Source: Bradyrhizobium sp. CCBAU 53340
GTDB lineage: Bacteria; Pseudomonadota; Alphaproteobacteria; Rhizobiales; Xanthobacteraceae
Reading direction: 5' to 3'
Assembly (NCBI RefSeq): GCF_015291645.1
Contig: NZ_CP030055.1
Coordinates: 3,658,001 to 3,722,000 of the forward strand
DNA: 64,000 nucleotides
The notes under the pieces were generated by a model that saw only the letters and a list, made by a program, of their open reading frames with translations, was not told where the DNA came from and made no database searches. The position numbers and the translations under genes were made by a program. Shown in pieces: positions 26,433 to 35,586 of the stretch (within the stretch, counting starts at the first letter, position 1; each line of letters starts with the position of its first letter).

Positions 26433-27110
26433 CTAGGCAGGTGGCCGCAGATAACCCACCACCATCCGCGTCGTCTCATCCACCAGCGTCCGCACGACCT
26501 TGTTCGGCAGCGTCTCGGCCTGGTTCAGTACCGTGTTGTGCGCGACGGCTTCGATGGCGCTGACGCAGATGAAGGTCGCGATATCGAGGTCGATCCTGCG
26601 CATCTCCTTGCGGCGGCTGTCGAGATAGGCGCGCATGAGGGTGTGGACCTCGCGGTTGAAGGCCTCGACGTCGAGCTTGCCTGCACGCGGGATCTGCTCG
26701 GCGAGCACACGATGCAGTTTGGGGTTGATGCGGTGGGCCTCGATCGCGACGGTGACGAGGCGGCGCACGGCCTTCTCGATCGGCATGTCGGTGACCTCGA
26801 TGAGCGTTGCGCGGACGATCGCCATGATCTCCTCGTTGTGACGATCGATCACGGCGGCGACGAGCGCCTCCTTGCCTGGAAAATATTGATACAGCGAGCC
26901 GACGCTGACGCCGGCGACCTCGGCGATCCGGTTGGTGCTCGTCTTCTCGAAACCGTCCTTGACCAGAATGCGAGCGGTTGCCTCGACCAGCGCGTCGACC
27001 GTGGCGCGGGATCGCTGCTGCGAAGCGCTTTTTCGGGGTTTTGTCGGCGGTTTGCGGGCCACGGCCTTGTGATCTGAATGCGAGTTGGAAAAGCGAGTGA
27101 ATGCTCGCAT
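26433..27110 (-). CDS. TetR/AcrR family transcriptional regulator
   Basis: A 225-aa repressor with the TetR helix-turn-helix (VDALVEATARILVKDGFEKT, then TNRIAEVAGVSVGSLYQYFP and KEALVAAVIDRH) and an all-helical ligand domain. It is preceded by a basic N-terminal extension (KPPTKPRKSASQQRSR). I placed the start at the ATG of MRAFTRF. The start overlaps a palindrome, AATGC-TC-GCATT, so it probably represses itself and the divergent hydrolase gene. Confidence 0.87.
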   Translation of the reverse strand: MRAFTRFSNSHSDHKAVARKPPTKPRKSASQQRSRATVDALVEATARILVKDGFEKTSTNRIAEVAGVSVGSLYQYFPGKEALVAAVIDRHNEEIMAIVRATLIEVTDMPIEKAVRRLVTVAIEAHRINPKLHRVLAEQIPRAGKLDVEAFNREVHTLMRAYLDSRRKEMRRIDLDIATFICVSAIEAVAHNTVLNQAETLPNKVVRTLVDETTRMVVGYLRPPA

Positions 27111-27111
27111 T
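27077..27111. promoter_or_regulatory. Candidate TetR operator
   Basis: AATGC-TC-GCATT is a perfect 5+5 palindrome covering the tetR start codon. An additional AATGCGAG at 27077 pairs with CTCGCATT at 27104. The site lies between the divergent regulator and hydrolase genes. Confidence 0.45.
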
Positions 27112-27183
27112 ATATCGGCAAGTGGCGGCGGGTCAGCAAGCCTCTTTGTCGCCGCATCGAATGAGCCGGATGGGGATGTGGCC

Positions 27184-28158
27184 ATGAGCGTTGCCAGGAT
27201 CGTGTCGGCCTTGCAGATTTGCCCGGGCGGTTGCGTGTTCAGTCCACCGGCCCGGCATGATCCCTCGCCGAGTCTGCAGAGCCGCCTTTTCAACCTGCTG
27301 CTCGGGCAGCTCTCCTACAAGCAGCAGTTCGCCTCCGCCGAGGCCGTGCAGGCGCACGTAGCGAAGTTCGCGCGGGAGCCTGCAACGTTCGAGCCGGTGG
27401 GGCTCGGCCGCGGCGTCGAGGCGGTGCTGACGAAAATGGGCGGATGGCCGGTCTATTACACCGCGCCATCGTCGGGTCATGAGGGCTGCAACCACGTCAT
27501 GTTCCTGCATGGCGGCGGCTACATCAACGAGATCGTAGCGGCGCACTGGCGCTTTATCGGCGAGATGACCCGCCGCGCGGGCGTGGTCTGCGTCGTGCCG
27601 ATCTATCCGCTGGCGCCGCGCGCCACCGCGAAGGATGTCGTGCCTGCGACGGCCGAGTTGCTGCGGATGCTGCTGGAGGACGCGGGGCCCGCAAAGGTCA
27701 CGGTGGTGGGCAACTCGGCCGGCGCGGGCCTCGCGCTTGCCGCGTGCCAATGGCTGCGCGATCATGGCCATCGGCAACCGAACCGTATGGTGCTGATCTC
27801 GCCCGCGGCCGACGCCTCCGTGAACCGCCCCGAGCAGGTCGAGATTGCGGCGCGCGATCCGGTCCAGGACATTCCGGGGATCATCGAGGCAGGGCGTCTG
27901 TATGCCGGCGAGCTCGATGTCAGCCATCCCTTCGTCAGCCCGCTCAACGGTGCGTTTCGTTGGCTTGCGCCGATGACGATCTTCTCGGGCACGCGCGATC
28001 TGCTCTACCCTGACAGCGTCGATCTCGCCGCGCGGGCGAGGGCGGCAGGCGTGCCGGCCGAGCTGCATCTGTGGCGAGATCAGCCGCACAATTATGCGCT
28101 GATGCCAACGCCAGAGGGCCGTCGGGCACGTGCGATGATTTTGAGGGCGGTGGCTTAA
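27184..28158 (+). CDS. Alpha/beta hydrolase fold-3 esterase
   Basis: A 324-aa hydrolase of the hormone-sensitive-lipase-like group: oxyanion motif FLHGGGYI, nucleophile elbow VVGNSAGAGLA (GxSxG), acid GTRDLLYPD and His in RDQPHNYALMP. It would cleave small acyl esters or lactones. It is divergent from the TetR gene, which likely controls it. I chose the ATG of MSVARIV; a longer frame would run through the operator. Confidence 0.85.
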   Translation: MSVARIVSALQICPGGCVFSPPARHDPSPSLQSRLFNLLLGQLSYKQQFASAEAVQAHVAKFAREPATFEPVGLGRGVEAVLTKMGGWPVYYTAPSSGHEGCNHVMFLHGGGYINEIVAAHWRFIGEMTRRAGVVCVVPIYPLAPRATAKDVVPATAELLRMLLEDAGPAKVTVVGNSAGAGLALAACQWLRDHGHRQPNRMVLISPAADASVNRPEQVEIAARDPVQDIPGIIEAGRLYAGELDVSHPFVSPLNGAFRWLAPMTIFSGTRDLLYPDSVDLAARARAAGVPAELHLWRDQPHNYALMPTPEGRRARAMILRAVA

Positions 28159-28322
28159 AGAATGAGCGTGACCGTCGTCACGCTACGCACTGCCTCATGC
28201 CAGCCTTTTGCCAGCCTTTTGCCAGCCTTGGGCTCTGGCGAGATTTCGGCGCTGATCGTGTCGCGCGGAGGATTGAGGCGGCCCCCCGGGCGTCTCCTCG
28301 GTATCAGTAGTTTTGCGGGGCC

Positions 28323-28562
28323 TTAGGCGCGGCCCTTGATCTCATAATGACCCGGCACGCATTTGTAGCGCTCGAGGCGCCAGTTGGTGTGATAGATCGG
28401 ATGCTCGTCCATCCATTTCGCAAGCGGGGCCTGTGCGCCGACAGCGCATGCCATCATCGACATGTCGGGCGTCATATTGCTGTCGGTCACGATTTCCTCG
28501 ACACAGCCGCCGGAGGCGGCAGCACCGAGCCGGCAGAGCACGGCAACGACGGTTATGAACAT
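28323..28562 (-). CDS. Small exported hypothetical protein
   Basis: A 79-aa protein with a short hydrophobic N terminus (MFITVVAVLCRLGAAASGG) and conserved-looking cysteines in the mature part (GGCVEE, MACAVG, YKCVPGHYE). GAGG lies eight bases before the chosen ATG. Family unknown; short Cys-containing exported proteins of this kind are common in Bradyrhizobium. Confidence 0.55.
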   Translation of the reverse strand: MFITVVAVLCRLGAAASGGCVEEIVTDSNMTPDMSMMACAVGAQAPLAKWMDEHPIYHTNWRLERYKCVPGHYEIKGRA

Positions 28563-28885
28563 TCCAGTCACCTCATTGGTAGTCTCGACCACGAGGAGGA
28601 TGCAAGCCGAGTGCCACAGCCTGTGTCGAAAACGACACGCCGGCTGAGCCTGCTCGCCCCAGCGTTCCCCATTTGACGATTCGGATTGTAAAAAAATTCC
28701 CCTTAAACCGAAGCCGGGGAACTACGGGGAACCCACAGAGAATCAAGCAGAGATGAGCGATTGTAAGGGCTGTGCCGCGTTAGCCGCCCTTCACAGCAAT
28801 GGCTGAGCCGGTAGGCTTCGAGCGTGCGGAATACCCGTCAGAAGAGCGGGGCCGTGACGCAATGATGGAAACGCGAGGGCAGACC
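28563..28885. other. Intergenic region between divergent genes
   Basis: No gene seen. It must hold the promoters of the small exported protein (left) and the DapA-like gene (right). A doubled GGGGAAC occurs at about 28696-28711, facing a TTCCCC at about 28697's left; no firm promoter could be assigned. Confidence 0.35.
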
Positions 28886-29794
28886 ATGACAGTACGACCG
28901 ACCGGCGTGATCCCGCCGATGACGACGCCGTTCCGCAAAGATGGCGAGATCGATTACAAGCTCGTGGCGCCCCAGGTCGACTGGATGATCGGCGCCGGCG
29001 CGCATGGCGTTGCGGCCGGCGGCTCGACCGGCGAGGGCCACACGCTCGACCACGAGGAATATCGCGACCTGGTGGCGGCGACGGTGGAGGCGGTGAACGG
29101 GCGCATTCCCGTCATCGCCGGCATCATCGTCGATTCCACGCGCGATGCGATCCGCCGCGGCAAGCTCGTGCGTGACATGAATGTCGCCGCCCTCCAGGTC
29201 ACGCCGGTGCATTATCTGTTCAAGCCTGACGACGAGGCGATGGTGGCGCATTTCCGCGCCATGGCCGACGAAACCGGCATGCCCATCATCATCTACAACG
29301 TGGTGCCGTGGTCGTATCTGTCGCCGGCGCTCTTGACGCGGATCATGACTGAGGTGCCGCTGGTCGTCGGCGTCAAGCAGAGCGCAGGCGATCTAAAACT
29401 GTTCGCGGACCTCATGATGATGGCGCCAGACAAGCTGATCTACAGCGCGGTCGATGCGCTGATGTATCCGTCCTACACACTGGGCGCCCATGGTTCGATC
29501 GCCGCGATCCTGACCGCCGCGCCGCATGCCTCCGTCGCGCTGTGGGACGCGGTGAAGGCGGGCGATCATCCGCGCGCGCTCGAGCTGCACAAGAAGCTGC
29601 TGACGCTGTGGAATGCGATCATTGCCGACAATCTGCCGGCCTGCACGCGCTATGCACAGACGCTCCAGGGTCTGCCCAGGACCTATCCGCGTGCGCCGAT
29701 GCCGGAGGCTTCACCTGCGCAGCAGGCGGCGACCTGCAAGGCGCTGGAGGCGCTCGGCGCCTTGAGTGGGGCGCGGGTCGAGGCGGCCGAATAG
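28886..29794 (+). CDS. Dihydrodipicolinate synthase (DapA/NAL) family lyase
   Basis: A 302-aa class I aldolase of the DapA/N-acetylneuraminate lyase superfamily. GGSTGEG near residue 47 binds the alpha-keto acid carboxylate, Tyr137 in IIIYNVVPW is the proton relay, and Lys164 in VVGVKQSAGD is the Schiff-base lysine. Such stand-alone members usually cleave or form other keto acids rather than make lysine; the substrate cannot be told. AGGG lies six bases before the chosen ATG (MTVRPTG); earlier ATGs are in frame. The SDR gene follows 146 bp later. Confidence 0.85.
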   Translation: MTVRPTGVIPPMTTPFRKDGEIDYKLVAPQVDWMIGAGAHGVAAGGSTGEGHTLDHEEYRDLVAATVEAVNGRIPVIAGIIVDSTRDAIRRGKLVRDMNVAALQVTPVHYLFKPDDEAMVAHFRAMADETGMPIIIYNVVPWSYLSPALLTRIMTEVPLVVGVKQSAGDLKLFADLMMMAPDKLIYSAVDALMYPSYTLGAHGSIAAILTAAPHASVALWDAVKAGDHPRALELHKKLLTLWNAIIADNLPACTRYAQTLQGLPRTYPRAPMPEASPAQQAATCKALEALGALSGARVEAAE

Positions 29795-29940
29795 TCCGTC
29801 GGCCGAAATAACTGATGTCGGGATGCAGCGCCGATCCGCTTTTACCTGCGGATGCGGCGCTGCTACATTTCGCACGCGTCGCATCAGCGGCGCGCTAACG
29901 ACGAAGAAACAGACCGACAAGGGGAGGGGCCGAAAGTCCC

Positions 29941-30912
29941 ATGAAGGAATTTGCTGGAAAGATCGCCGTCATCACCGGTGGCGGCACGGGCATGGGGCGG
30001 GAGCTCGCCCGGCAGCTCGTGGCCGAGGGCTGCAATGTCGCGATGTGCGACGTCTCGGAAGCCGCGATGGCCGAGACCAAGCGCCTGTGCGAGGTGGAGA
30101 AGCTGCCGCAGGGCCTGCGCGTCACGACGCATGTCGCTGACGTCTCGATCGAAGATCATCTCAAGCGCTTTCGCGACGAGCTCGCCGATCAGCAGAAGAC
30201 CGACAAGATCCACCTGCTGTTCAACAATGCCGGCATCGGCGGCGGCGGCAGCCTGTTCACCAACACGCGCGAGCAGTGGGAGCGCACCTTCAACATCTGT
30301 TGGAGCGGGGTCTATCTCGGTGTCCGCACCTTTCTGCCGATGCTGGTCAAGGCGGACGAAGCCCACATCATCAACACCGCCAGCGTCAACGGCTTCTGGG
30401 CCTCGATCGGCATGGGCCAGGCGCACACCGCCTACAGCTCGGCCAAGTTCGCGGTGAAAGGTTTTACCGAGGCGCTGATCAACGACCTCCGCCTGCACGC
30501 GCCGCATGTCAAATGCTCGGTGGTGATGCCCGGCCATATCGGCACTTCGATCGTCTCCAATTCGCGCAAGGTGCAGAGCGGCGACGGTTCGGATCGCCTC
30601 AATGCCGACGAGGTCGTGCTGACCCGCAAGCGGATGGCCGCCGCCGGCGTGCCAGATGCTGACAAAATGTCGGACGAGGACATCCAGGCGGCGTTCGCTG
30701 AACGCGCCCGCAGCTTTCTGGAGGATGCGCCAACGACGGCGGCAGAGGCTGCGAAGATCATTCTCGACGGGGTGAAGGCGGAGCGCTGGCGCATCCTGGT
30801 TGGCGAGGACGCCAGGCGTCTCGATGAACGTGTAAGGGCGACGCCCGAGCAGGCCTACGACCGCGCCTTCTACGAAAGCTTTGCCCAGGAGGTCGGCTGG
30901 AGGCTTGGCTGA
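29941..30912 (+). CDS. Short-chain dehydrogenase/reductase
   Basis: A 323-aa SDR oxidoreductase: cofactor motif TGGGTGMGREL near residue 12, NNAG in LLFNNAGIGG, catalytic Ser in NTASVNGF and Tyr-Lys in AYSSAKFAVKGF. The Asp-rich region after beta-2 (MCDVSE) suggests NAD(H) preference. A C-terminal extension of about 60 residues (ERARSFLEDAPTTAAEAAKI) is longer than in the classical 250-aa form. Substrate unknown; may act with the upstream lyase. Confidence 0.88.
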   Translation: MKEFAGKIAVITGGGTGMGRELARQLVAEGCNVAMCDVSEAAMAETKRLCEVEKLPQGLRVTTHVADVSIEDHLKRFRDELADQQKTDKIHLLFNNAGIGGGGSLFTNTREQWERTFNICWSGVYLGVRTFLPMLVKADEAHIINTASVNGFWASIGMGQAHTAYSSAKFAVKGFTEALINDLRLHAPHVKCSVVMPGHIGTSIVSNSRKVQSGDGSDRLNADEVVLTRKRMAAAGVPDADKMSDEDIQAAFAERARSFLEDAPTTAAEAAKIILDGVKAERWRILVGEDARRLDERVRATPEQAYDRAFYESFAQEVGWRLG

Positions 30913-31173
30913 GGCCATCAGCGAGCGCGCGCACAGATAGGTATGATGAATGTCATCTCAAGAGCGGTGCCGGCAATTTTACGCAGGTAATCTTACCCGT
31001 TACCTGCGCGCGTTCGCCCTCGTATGACGGTGCGGAATGTCACGCTTGCGCGATATTCCCGCGTTCAAGCGATGGTGATCTCAAACATGCCGCATTTGAA
31101 GCAGCCCAGCTTGGTTGGCGAACCAAAATAGGTTAGTCAATCAGGGGTAACGCCACGATCGAGCTTAGCTCCG

Positions 31174-32289
31174 ATGATACCCGCATGCCTCTCCGACGAT
31201 TTCATCCTGTGCCCGGAGAGAGAGGATATCTCCGCTGAATTCACTCGCCTGCTGACCGCGGCCCAGGAGGGCGGCGCCACGATCGCCGAATGCCTGATGA
31301 TCGCGCGGCAGCTCAAGCGCGGCGACGAGCGATCCTGGCATCGCGAGTGGAAGAAGCTGGCGCAGGCCAACCGGCATCGCGCCGAAGCGGCGTTCGCAGA
31401 GGGCCACCTGGTGACCGCGCAGCGCAATTGGCTGCGCGCGATGAACTATTACGGCGCGGCCGCAATGCCGCTCGATCCGGCCGACGAACGCCGCTGGGTC
31501 GCGGTGCTGGCGATGCAGGAATGCGCCCGTCGCTACCTCGCAGCGCGCGGGCCGGCCGGCGAAGTCGTGACGATCCCCTGGGTCGAGGGGCATGCGCTGC
31601 AGGGCTATTTTCTGCCGGCGCCATCAGCGAACGGACGGGCGCCGACCGTGATCTGCATCGGCGAGCCCGGGCATCGCAAAGAGGAGTTTTTGGTCAAGCT
31701 GGCGCCGCATGCGCGCGAGCGCGGCTTTGCGATGCTGGCGCTCGATCTGCTCGGCGACGAACGGGATGATTACGCCGACATGCTGTTGCAGCGTCGCGAT
31801 CTCGAGAGCTCGATCGGCAGCGTGATGGATTATCTGGAGCTGCGCAACGACGTCGATTTCGATCGCGTCGCGATCGTGGCGGACGGATGGGGCTCTTCGT
31901 TCGTGACGCGTGCGGTGCTGCAGGAGCCGCGTCTGGCCGCAGCGGTCTGCGACGGCGGTCTGTGGGATCTGCACGAGCGGTCGTTCTTTGCCAGCCGGTT
32001 TGCGATGAGCGACCTCAGCATCGTGCCGGTGCCGCATACGCCGCTGATGGCCTCCAGCGCCGAATGCCCGGTGCTGATCACGATCGGCGAGGACGGCTGG
32101 CTCAAGGCCGACCGGGCGCGTCAGATCGTGCAGAAATCCCGGCTCGGCAGTTCGGACATCGTGCTGAAGGTGTTCACGGCGGCGGAGACCGGCGCGGCGC
32201 AGGCCCATGCCGACAATCCGAGCCTTGCCAACGAATACATTTTCGACTGGCTCGAATCGCGGCTCGGCGCCGTCGGCATGCGGATCTGA
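31174..32289 (+). CDS. Alpha/beta-hydrolase-fold protein lacking the nucleophile serine
   Basis: A 371-aa protein resembling the DUF1100 / 2,6-dihydroxypseudooxynicotine-hydrolase group: a helical N-terminal cap (residues 1-120), then the core (PTVICIGEPGH, ALDLLGDERDDY). Where the nucleophile elbow GxSxG is expected the sequence is VADGWGSSF: residue 238 is Gly instead of Ser. The putative catalytic His (His345, AQAHADN) and an acid (IGEDGWL) remain. It may be a non-catalytic protein, or use Ser241/242. The gene stands alone, convergent with marR. Confidence 0.7.
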   Translation: MIPACLSDDFILCPEREDISAEFTRLLTAAQEGGATIAECLMIARQLKRGDERSWHREWKKLAQANRHRAEAAFAEGHLVTAQRNWLRAMNYYGAAAMPLDPADERRWVAVLAMQECARRYLAARGPAGEVVTIPWVEGHALQGYFLPAPSANGRAPTVICIGEPGHRKEEFLVKLAPHARERGFAMLALDLLGDERDDYADMLLQRRDLESSIGSVMDYLELRNDVDFDRVAIVADGWGSSFVTRAVLQEPRLAAAVCDGGLWDLHERSFFASRFAMSDLSIVPVPHTPLMASSAECPVLITIGEDGWLKADRARQIVQKSRLGSSDIVLKVFTAAETGAAQAHADNPSLANEYIFDWLESRLGAVGMRI

Positions 32290-32310
32290 GCCAGGAAGCG
32301 AATTCGAGCT

Positions 32311-32817
32311 TCAGAAGTCCAGCGAAATCCTGACGCAGGCCTTTTCAAGCCGGGTCTTCAGCGTCGCGAGCTTGGCGGTGAATTCCGTCAGCTCGTTCTC
32401 GTCGAACTCCTGGAAGACGAATTCGCGAATCGTCTTGTACTGCTCGTTGAGGCTGGCGATGTGCTTTTGCGTCTTCTCGACGAGCGACAGCCGCACCACG
32501 CGTGCGTCAGTCGGTGAGGGACGACGGCGCAACAGGCCCTTCTTCTCCAGAAGCTTGGACTGGGTGGTGACGAACGACGGGTCGACGTGGAGGAGTTTCG
32601 AGACCACGTTGACGGGAACGCCGTCGTCCTTGTCGAGGTCGGAAATAGCCATCAGGATCAGCCATTGCGGTCCGCTGATGCCCAGCGTTCTGGCCCAGAA
32701 CTGACGCAGCTCCTCCAGATACATGTTGATCGACGATATCTCCCAGGTGAAGCGCCTGATGATATCGAGATTGCCGACGGAGCGGAGACGCGCCCCTTCT
32801 TTCCTCGTCGCTGACAA
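32311..32817 (-). CDS. MarR family transcriptional regulator
   Basis: A 168-aa winged-helix regulator: ISGPQWLILMAISDL, VNVVSKLLHVDPSFVTTQSKLLEKKGLLRRRPSPTDAR (read in two parts) with the MarR wing DARVVRLSL, flanked by dimerisation helices. I chose a TTG start because GGGAG lies seven bases upstream; no ATG is available in frame nearby. It precedes the porin gene divergently by about 400 bp. Target unknown. Confidence 0.82.
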   Translation of the reverse strand: MSATRKEGARLRSVGNLDIIRRFTWEISSINMYLEELRQFWARTLGISGPQWLILMAISDLDKDDGVPVNVVSKLLHVDPSFVTTQSKLLEKKGLLRRRPSPTDARVVRLSLVEKTQKHIASLNEQYKTIREFVFQEFDENELTEFTAKLATLKTRLEKACVRISLDF

Positions 32818-33224
32818 AGCGTCACTCCCGCAAGCTGATTTCTTTCCGGCTGGTGTTCGCGGCGGCCATAGTCCACGCAAGTCTGCTCTGACGCAAGTGC
32901 AGAGCAGGGTAATTTTGTCACGGAAACTACAAATATGAGCAGATCAGCATTTATCGCCATCTCGGGTGTTGCGCTGTGGACACAGAGTTAGTAAAGCCAC
33001 AAAGCTGATCTAAAAAACTATTTTGATTAACGTAACGGCGCAGGCATATTGATCCGTGACGGTGGGGGGTTCTCGATCGTCCCGTTGCAGGTGGTTCGCT
33101 CACGTCCCTCGCGTCGAATGCGGGTGTGTCCGGAGGCGCGAAGCGGCCGAGCGGATTTGAAGAGACGGGGATCTGGGGGGCCTTACGGTCCGGTCTCCGC
33201 AAAATGGCAACTTGGAGGTTTTAA
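32818..33224. other. Promoter and leader region of the porin gene
   Basis: No gene seen. TTGATT (33023) and CATATT (33045), 16 bp apart, form a possible promoter for the porin, giving a leader of about 170 bases. GGAGG precedes the porin ATG. Confidence 0.4.
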
Positions 33225-34751
33225 ATGAAAGTAGTGAAGAGCCTTTTGCTCGGCACTGCGGCGGGTCTGATTGCCGTCGGTGCAGCTCAGGCGGCTGATC
33301 TTCCGGTCAAGGCCAAAGCGGTCGAATATGTGAAGATCTGCTCGCTCTATGGCGCCGGTTTCTACTATATCCCGGGCAGCGACACCTGCATCAAGCTTGG
33401 TGGCTATCTGCGTGCGGAAGTCGCGCTCAACGCCGGTGGCAACTACAGTGCCCAGTACAACGGCGTGTCCGCGGCGAACAACCGCTTGACCAATTACTAT
33501 TCGATGCGTGCTCGTGAAGACCTCACCGTCGACACGCGCACGGCGACCGAATACGGCCTGGTCCGCACCTATTTCGATGCGGTCTTCACCTGGACGACGG
33601 GTAGCTACAGCGGCATCGGTGCCGGCGCAACCGGCTATGACGTGATCGGCGGCGGCAGCACGGCGAGCGCTCCGGGTAACGCCAGCGGCGGTAACATCTC
33701 CGGCGGCGCCCTCGGCGTCTACTATGCCTTCATCCAGTTCGCCGGCTTCACCCTCGGTAAGGCGGTGTCGCAGTTCGACGCGCCCTGGATCAACTATCCC
33801 GGCAACAATTTCGACCAGCTGGTCGGCGGCAGCGGCACCACCAACGGCGCTCCGCAGGCGACCTACACCGCCGATTTCGGCCAGGGCGTGTCAGGGACGA
33901 TCTCGGTCCAGGACCAGACGCTGAACTTCCAGACCAATCTCTGGAACACGGCCGGCATGACCACCACGGGCGTGCTTGGCGGCGCCTATGGCTCCAGCGA
34001 TTTCGGCGGCACGCGGGCGCCCGACATCGTCGGCAACATCCGCGTCGATCAGGCCTGGGGTCTGTTCCAGGCGTCGGTGGCGGCGCACGACAACCATGCC
34101 GCCTATTACGGCGCAGCCGAGGCGACGGGTCACCCCGCAGACAAGTGGGGTTGGGCGGTCCAGCTCGCTCTGTCGATCAAGAACATCCCGACCGGTGCCG
34201 GCGACGTGATCAACTTGTCGGGCGTCTACACCGAGGGTGCGAGCCGCTATAACTTCCAGGAGCTGGCCGCGACCAGCTACTCGATGTTCGGCAGCTCGAA
34301 CGCGGCCTATCAGAGCATCGGCTTCGCCGGCGTGTCCGACGCGGTGTTCGCACCGGGCGGCGGCCTCGAGCTGACCAAGACCTACGGCTTCCGGGGTGCC
34401 TACACGCACAACTGGAGCCCGTACTGGAACACGGGGCTCTACGGTGCGTGGGCTGCTGTCAACTACAGCGGCACGGCCAAGAGCCTGATCTGCGGCAGCG
34501 CTGCGTTCGCCACCCTGACCGGCGCCTGCAACCCGGACTTCAACATCGGCCAGGTCGGTGTCATCACCCGCTGGACGCCGGTCAAGAACCTGACCTTCTC
34601 GGCTGACTTCACCTACAGCCACCTCGACCAGAAGTACTCGGGCACGATCACGACGCCGGCGCTGACGTCGGTTGCCAAGCCTGCGACGACCTACGAGCTG
34701 AAGGACCAGGACACCTACAGCCTGCTGCTGCGCGCCCAGCGCAACTGGTAA
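33225..34751 (+). CDS. Major outer-membrane porin (Omp2/porin_2 type)
   Basis: A 508-aa beta-barrel porin. It has a signal peptide (LLLGTAAGLIAVGAAQA), then ADLPVKAKAVEYVKICSLYG and CIKLGGYLRAEV, which are diagnostic for rhizobial porins, with many aromatic-alternating strands and a C-terminal strand ending in RAQRNW with the terminal aromatic needed for BAM recognition. The barrel forms a trimeric channel for small solutes. Codon use is strongly biased, as expected for an abundant protein, and a strong terminator follows. Confidence 0.95.
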   Translation: MKVVKSLLLGTAAGLIAVGAAQAADLPVKAKAVEYVKICSLYGAGFYYIPGSDTCIKLGGYLRAEVALNAGGNYSAQYNGVSAANNRLTNYYSMRAREDLTVDTRTATEYGLVRTYFDAVFTWTTGSYSGIGAGATGYDVIGGGSTASAPGNASGGNISGGALGVYYAFIQFAGFTLGKAVSQFDAPWINYPGNNFDQLVGGSGTTNGAPQATYTADFGQGVSGTISVQDQTLNFQTNLWNTAGMTTTGVLGGAYGSSDFGGTRAPDIVGNIRVDQAWGLFQASVAAHDNHAAYYGAAEATGHPADKWGWAVQLALSIKNIPTGAGDVINLSGVYTEGASRYNFQELAATSYSMFGSSNAAYQSIGFAGVSDAVFAPGGGLELTKTYGFRGAYTHNWSPYWNTGLYGAWAAVNYSGTAKSLICGSAAFATLTGACNPDFNIGQVGVITRWTPVKNLTFSADFTYSHLDQKYSGTITTPALTSVAKPATTYELKDQDTYSLLLRAQRNW

Positions 34752-34777
34752 GCTCGGTTTTCTGACGATCTGACGAA

Positions 34778-34808
34778 GCCCCGGCGGCCAACCGCCGGGG
34801 CTTTTTTT
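34778..34808 (+). terminator. Rho-independent terminator of the porin gene
   Basis: A 10-bp stem GCCCCGGCGG / CCGCCGGGGC followed by TTTTTTT, 26 bp after the porin stop. Confidence 0.92.
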
Positions 34809-34892
34809 CCGGTGTCGAGCGATTTCGAAAAGCAGAAATATGCCACGCCGGCGGCGAAGACGCGCTATGCGATTGGATCGCCGTCAAACTTA

Positions 34893-34921
34893 TTTACTTA
34901 CCTGAGTTACTAAGCTATATA
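34893..34921 (+). promoter_or_regulatory. Candidate sRNA promoter
   Basis: TTTACT, a 17-bp spacer and TATATA, unusually AT-rich for this genome, directly ahead of a two-hairpin, terminator-ended segment with no open frame. Confidence 0.45.
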
Positions 34922-34927
34922 GTTCTC

Positions 34928-35006
34928 GGCCGATTTCGAAAGTCACGGCTCTTAGCTTCACGCTAAGCCTCCAAGAACCTCCGGTAGTGCCCTGCCGGAG
35001 GTTTTT
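34928..35006 (+). ncRNA. Candidate small RNA between porin and gcrA genes
   Basis: About 79 nt starting just after a good promoter. A first hairpin pairs GGCT..TAGC with GCTAAGCC; a second, ACCTCCGG / CCGGAGGT followed by TTTTT, is an intrinsic terminator. Two CCTCC blocks lie in single-stranded or terminator positions and are complementary to Shine-Dalgarno sequences, a known anti-ribosome-site motif of bacterial sRNAs. The porin has its own terminator upstream and gcrA converges from the right, so this terminator needs another transcript. No known family matched. Confidence 0.45.
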
Positions 35007-35034
35007 CGTTGTGGGGTTCGGGGCACGCGGCGCT

Positions 35035-35514
35035 TCAGCCGCGCATGACGCGCGCGCGGAAATTCGGCCGGTAGGCGAGGCGGCTGTGGCCGGTGCAATA
35101 GGGCTGGCCGTCCTGCACGGCGTTGCCGCAGAAGCAGAAATCCTCGGCACCCGGCGTAGAAATCGGCCAGCGGCAGCTGAATTCACCGAGCTCCATCAGT
35201 GAGCAGCGATTGGCGTCGTCGATCGGCCCCGTCGTCATGGGCGCGTCGGTCTCGCCATAGATCGTGGCCAGCATTTCGTATTGCAGCCGCGGCACGGCCC
35301 GTGTCGCGCGTGCCGGCGCACAGCCTCTGTCCTGGACCTTGCGGTCGTCGACAGTCCGCCCGCGCGTGAGATTCAATCGCGACAATTTGCCGATCACGGC
35401 GTTGCGGCTGACGCCGATGTCGGCGGCAATCTCGCGGCACGACAGGCCGGCCTCGAAGTGCTGCTTCAGAAGTTCAACTCGTTCATTGGTCCAGGTTGGT
35501 GAGAGAACAGGCAT
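35035..35514 (-). CDS. gcrA: GcrA cell-cycle regulator
   Basis: A 159-aa GcrA-family protein: N-terminal WTNERVELLKQHF and SCREIAADIGVSRNAVIGKL (helix-turn-helix), a variable linker, and a C-terminal region CRWPISTPGAEDFCFCGN and YCTGHSRLAY with the conserved Cys/His cluster. GcrA binds sigma-70 and activates promoters at GANTC sites methylated by CcrM. The sequence is complete. A second GcrA-like paralogue is common in Bradyrhizobium, so the exact role in the cycle is not assured. Confidence 0.93.
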   Translation of the reverse strand: MPVLSPTWTNERVELLKQHFEAGLSCREIAADIGVSRNAVIGKLSRLNLTRGRTVDDRKVQDRGCAPARATRAVPRLQYEMLATIYGETDAPMTTGPIDDANRCSLMELGEFSCRWPISTPGAEDFCFCGNAVQDGQPYCTGHSRLAYRPNFRARVMRG

Positions 35515-35586
35515 TTGTAACGGTCCCAGGTTGCGACATCTGGCCGTCCGTCGCCGAGATCCGTCCGCTTCACGCTCCGTGTGCGC

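Noticed and set aside
28199..28229. Three TTTTGCCAGCC-like copies after the hydrolase gene
   Set aside because: A very short local repeat without spacers of constant length; not a CRISPR array or a known site. No CRISPR array was seen anywhere in the window.
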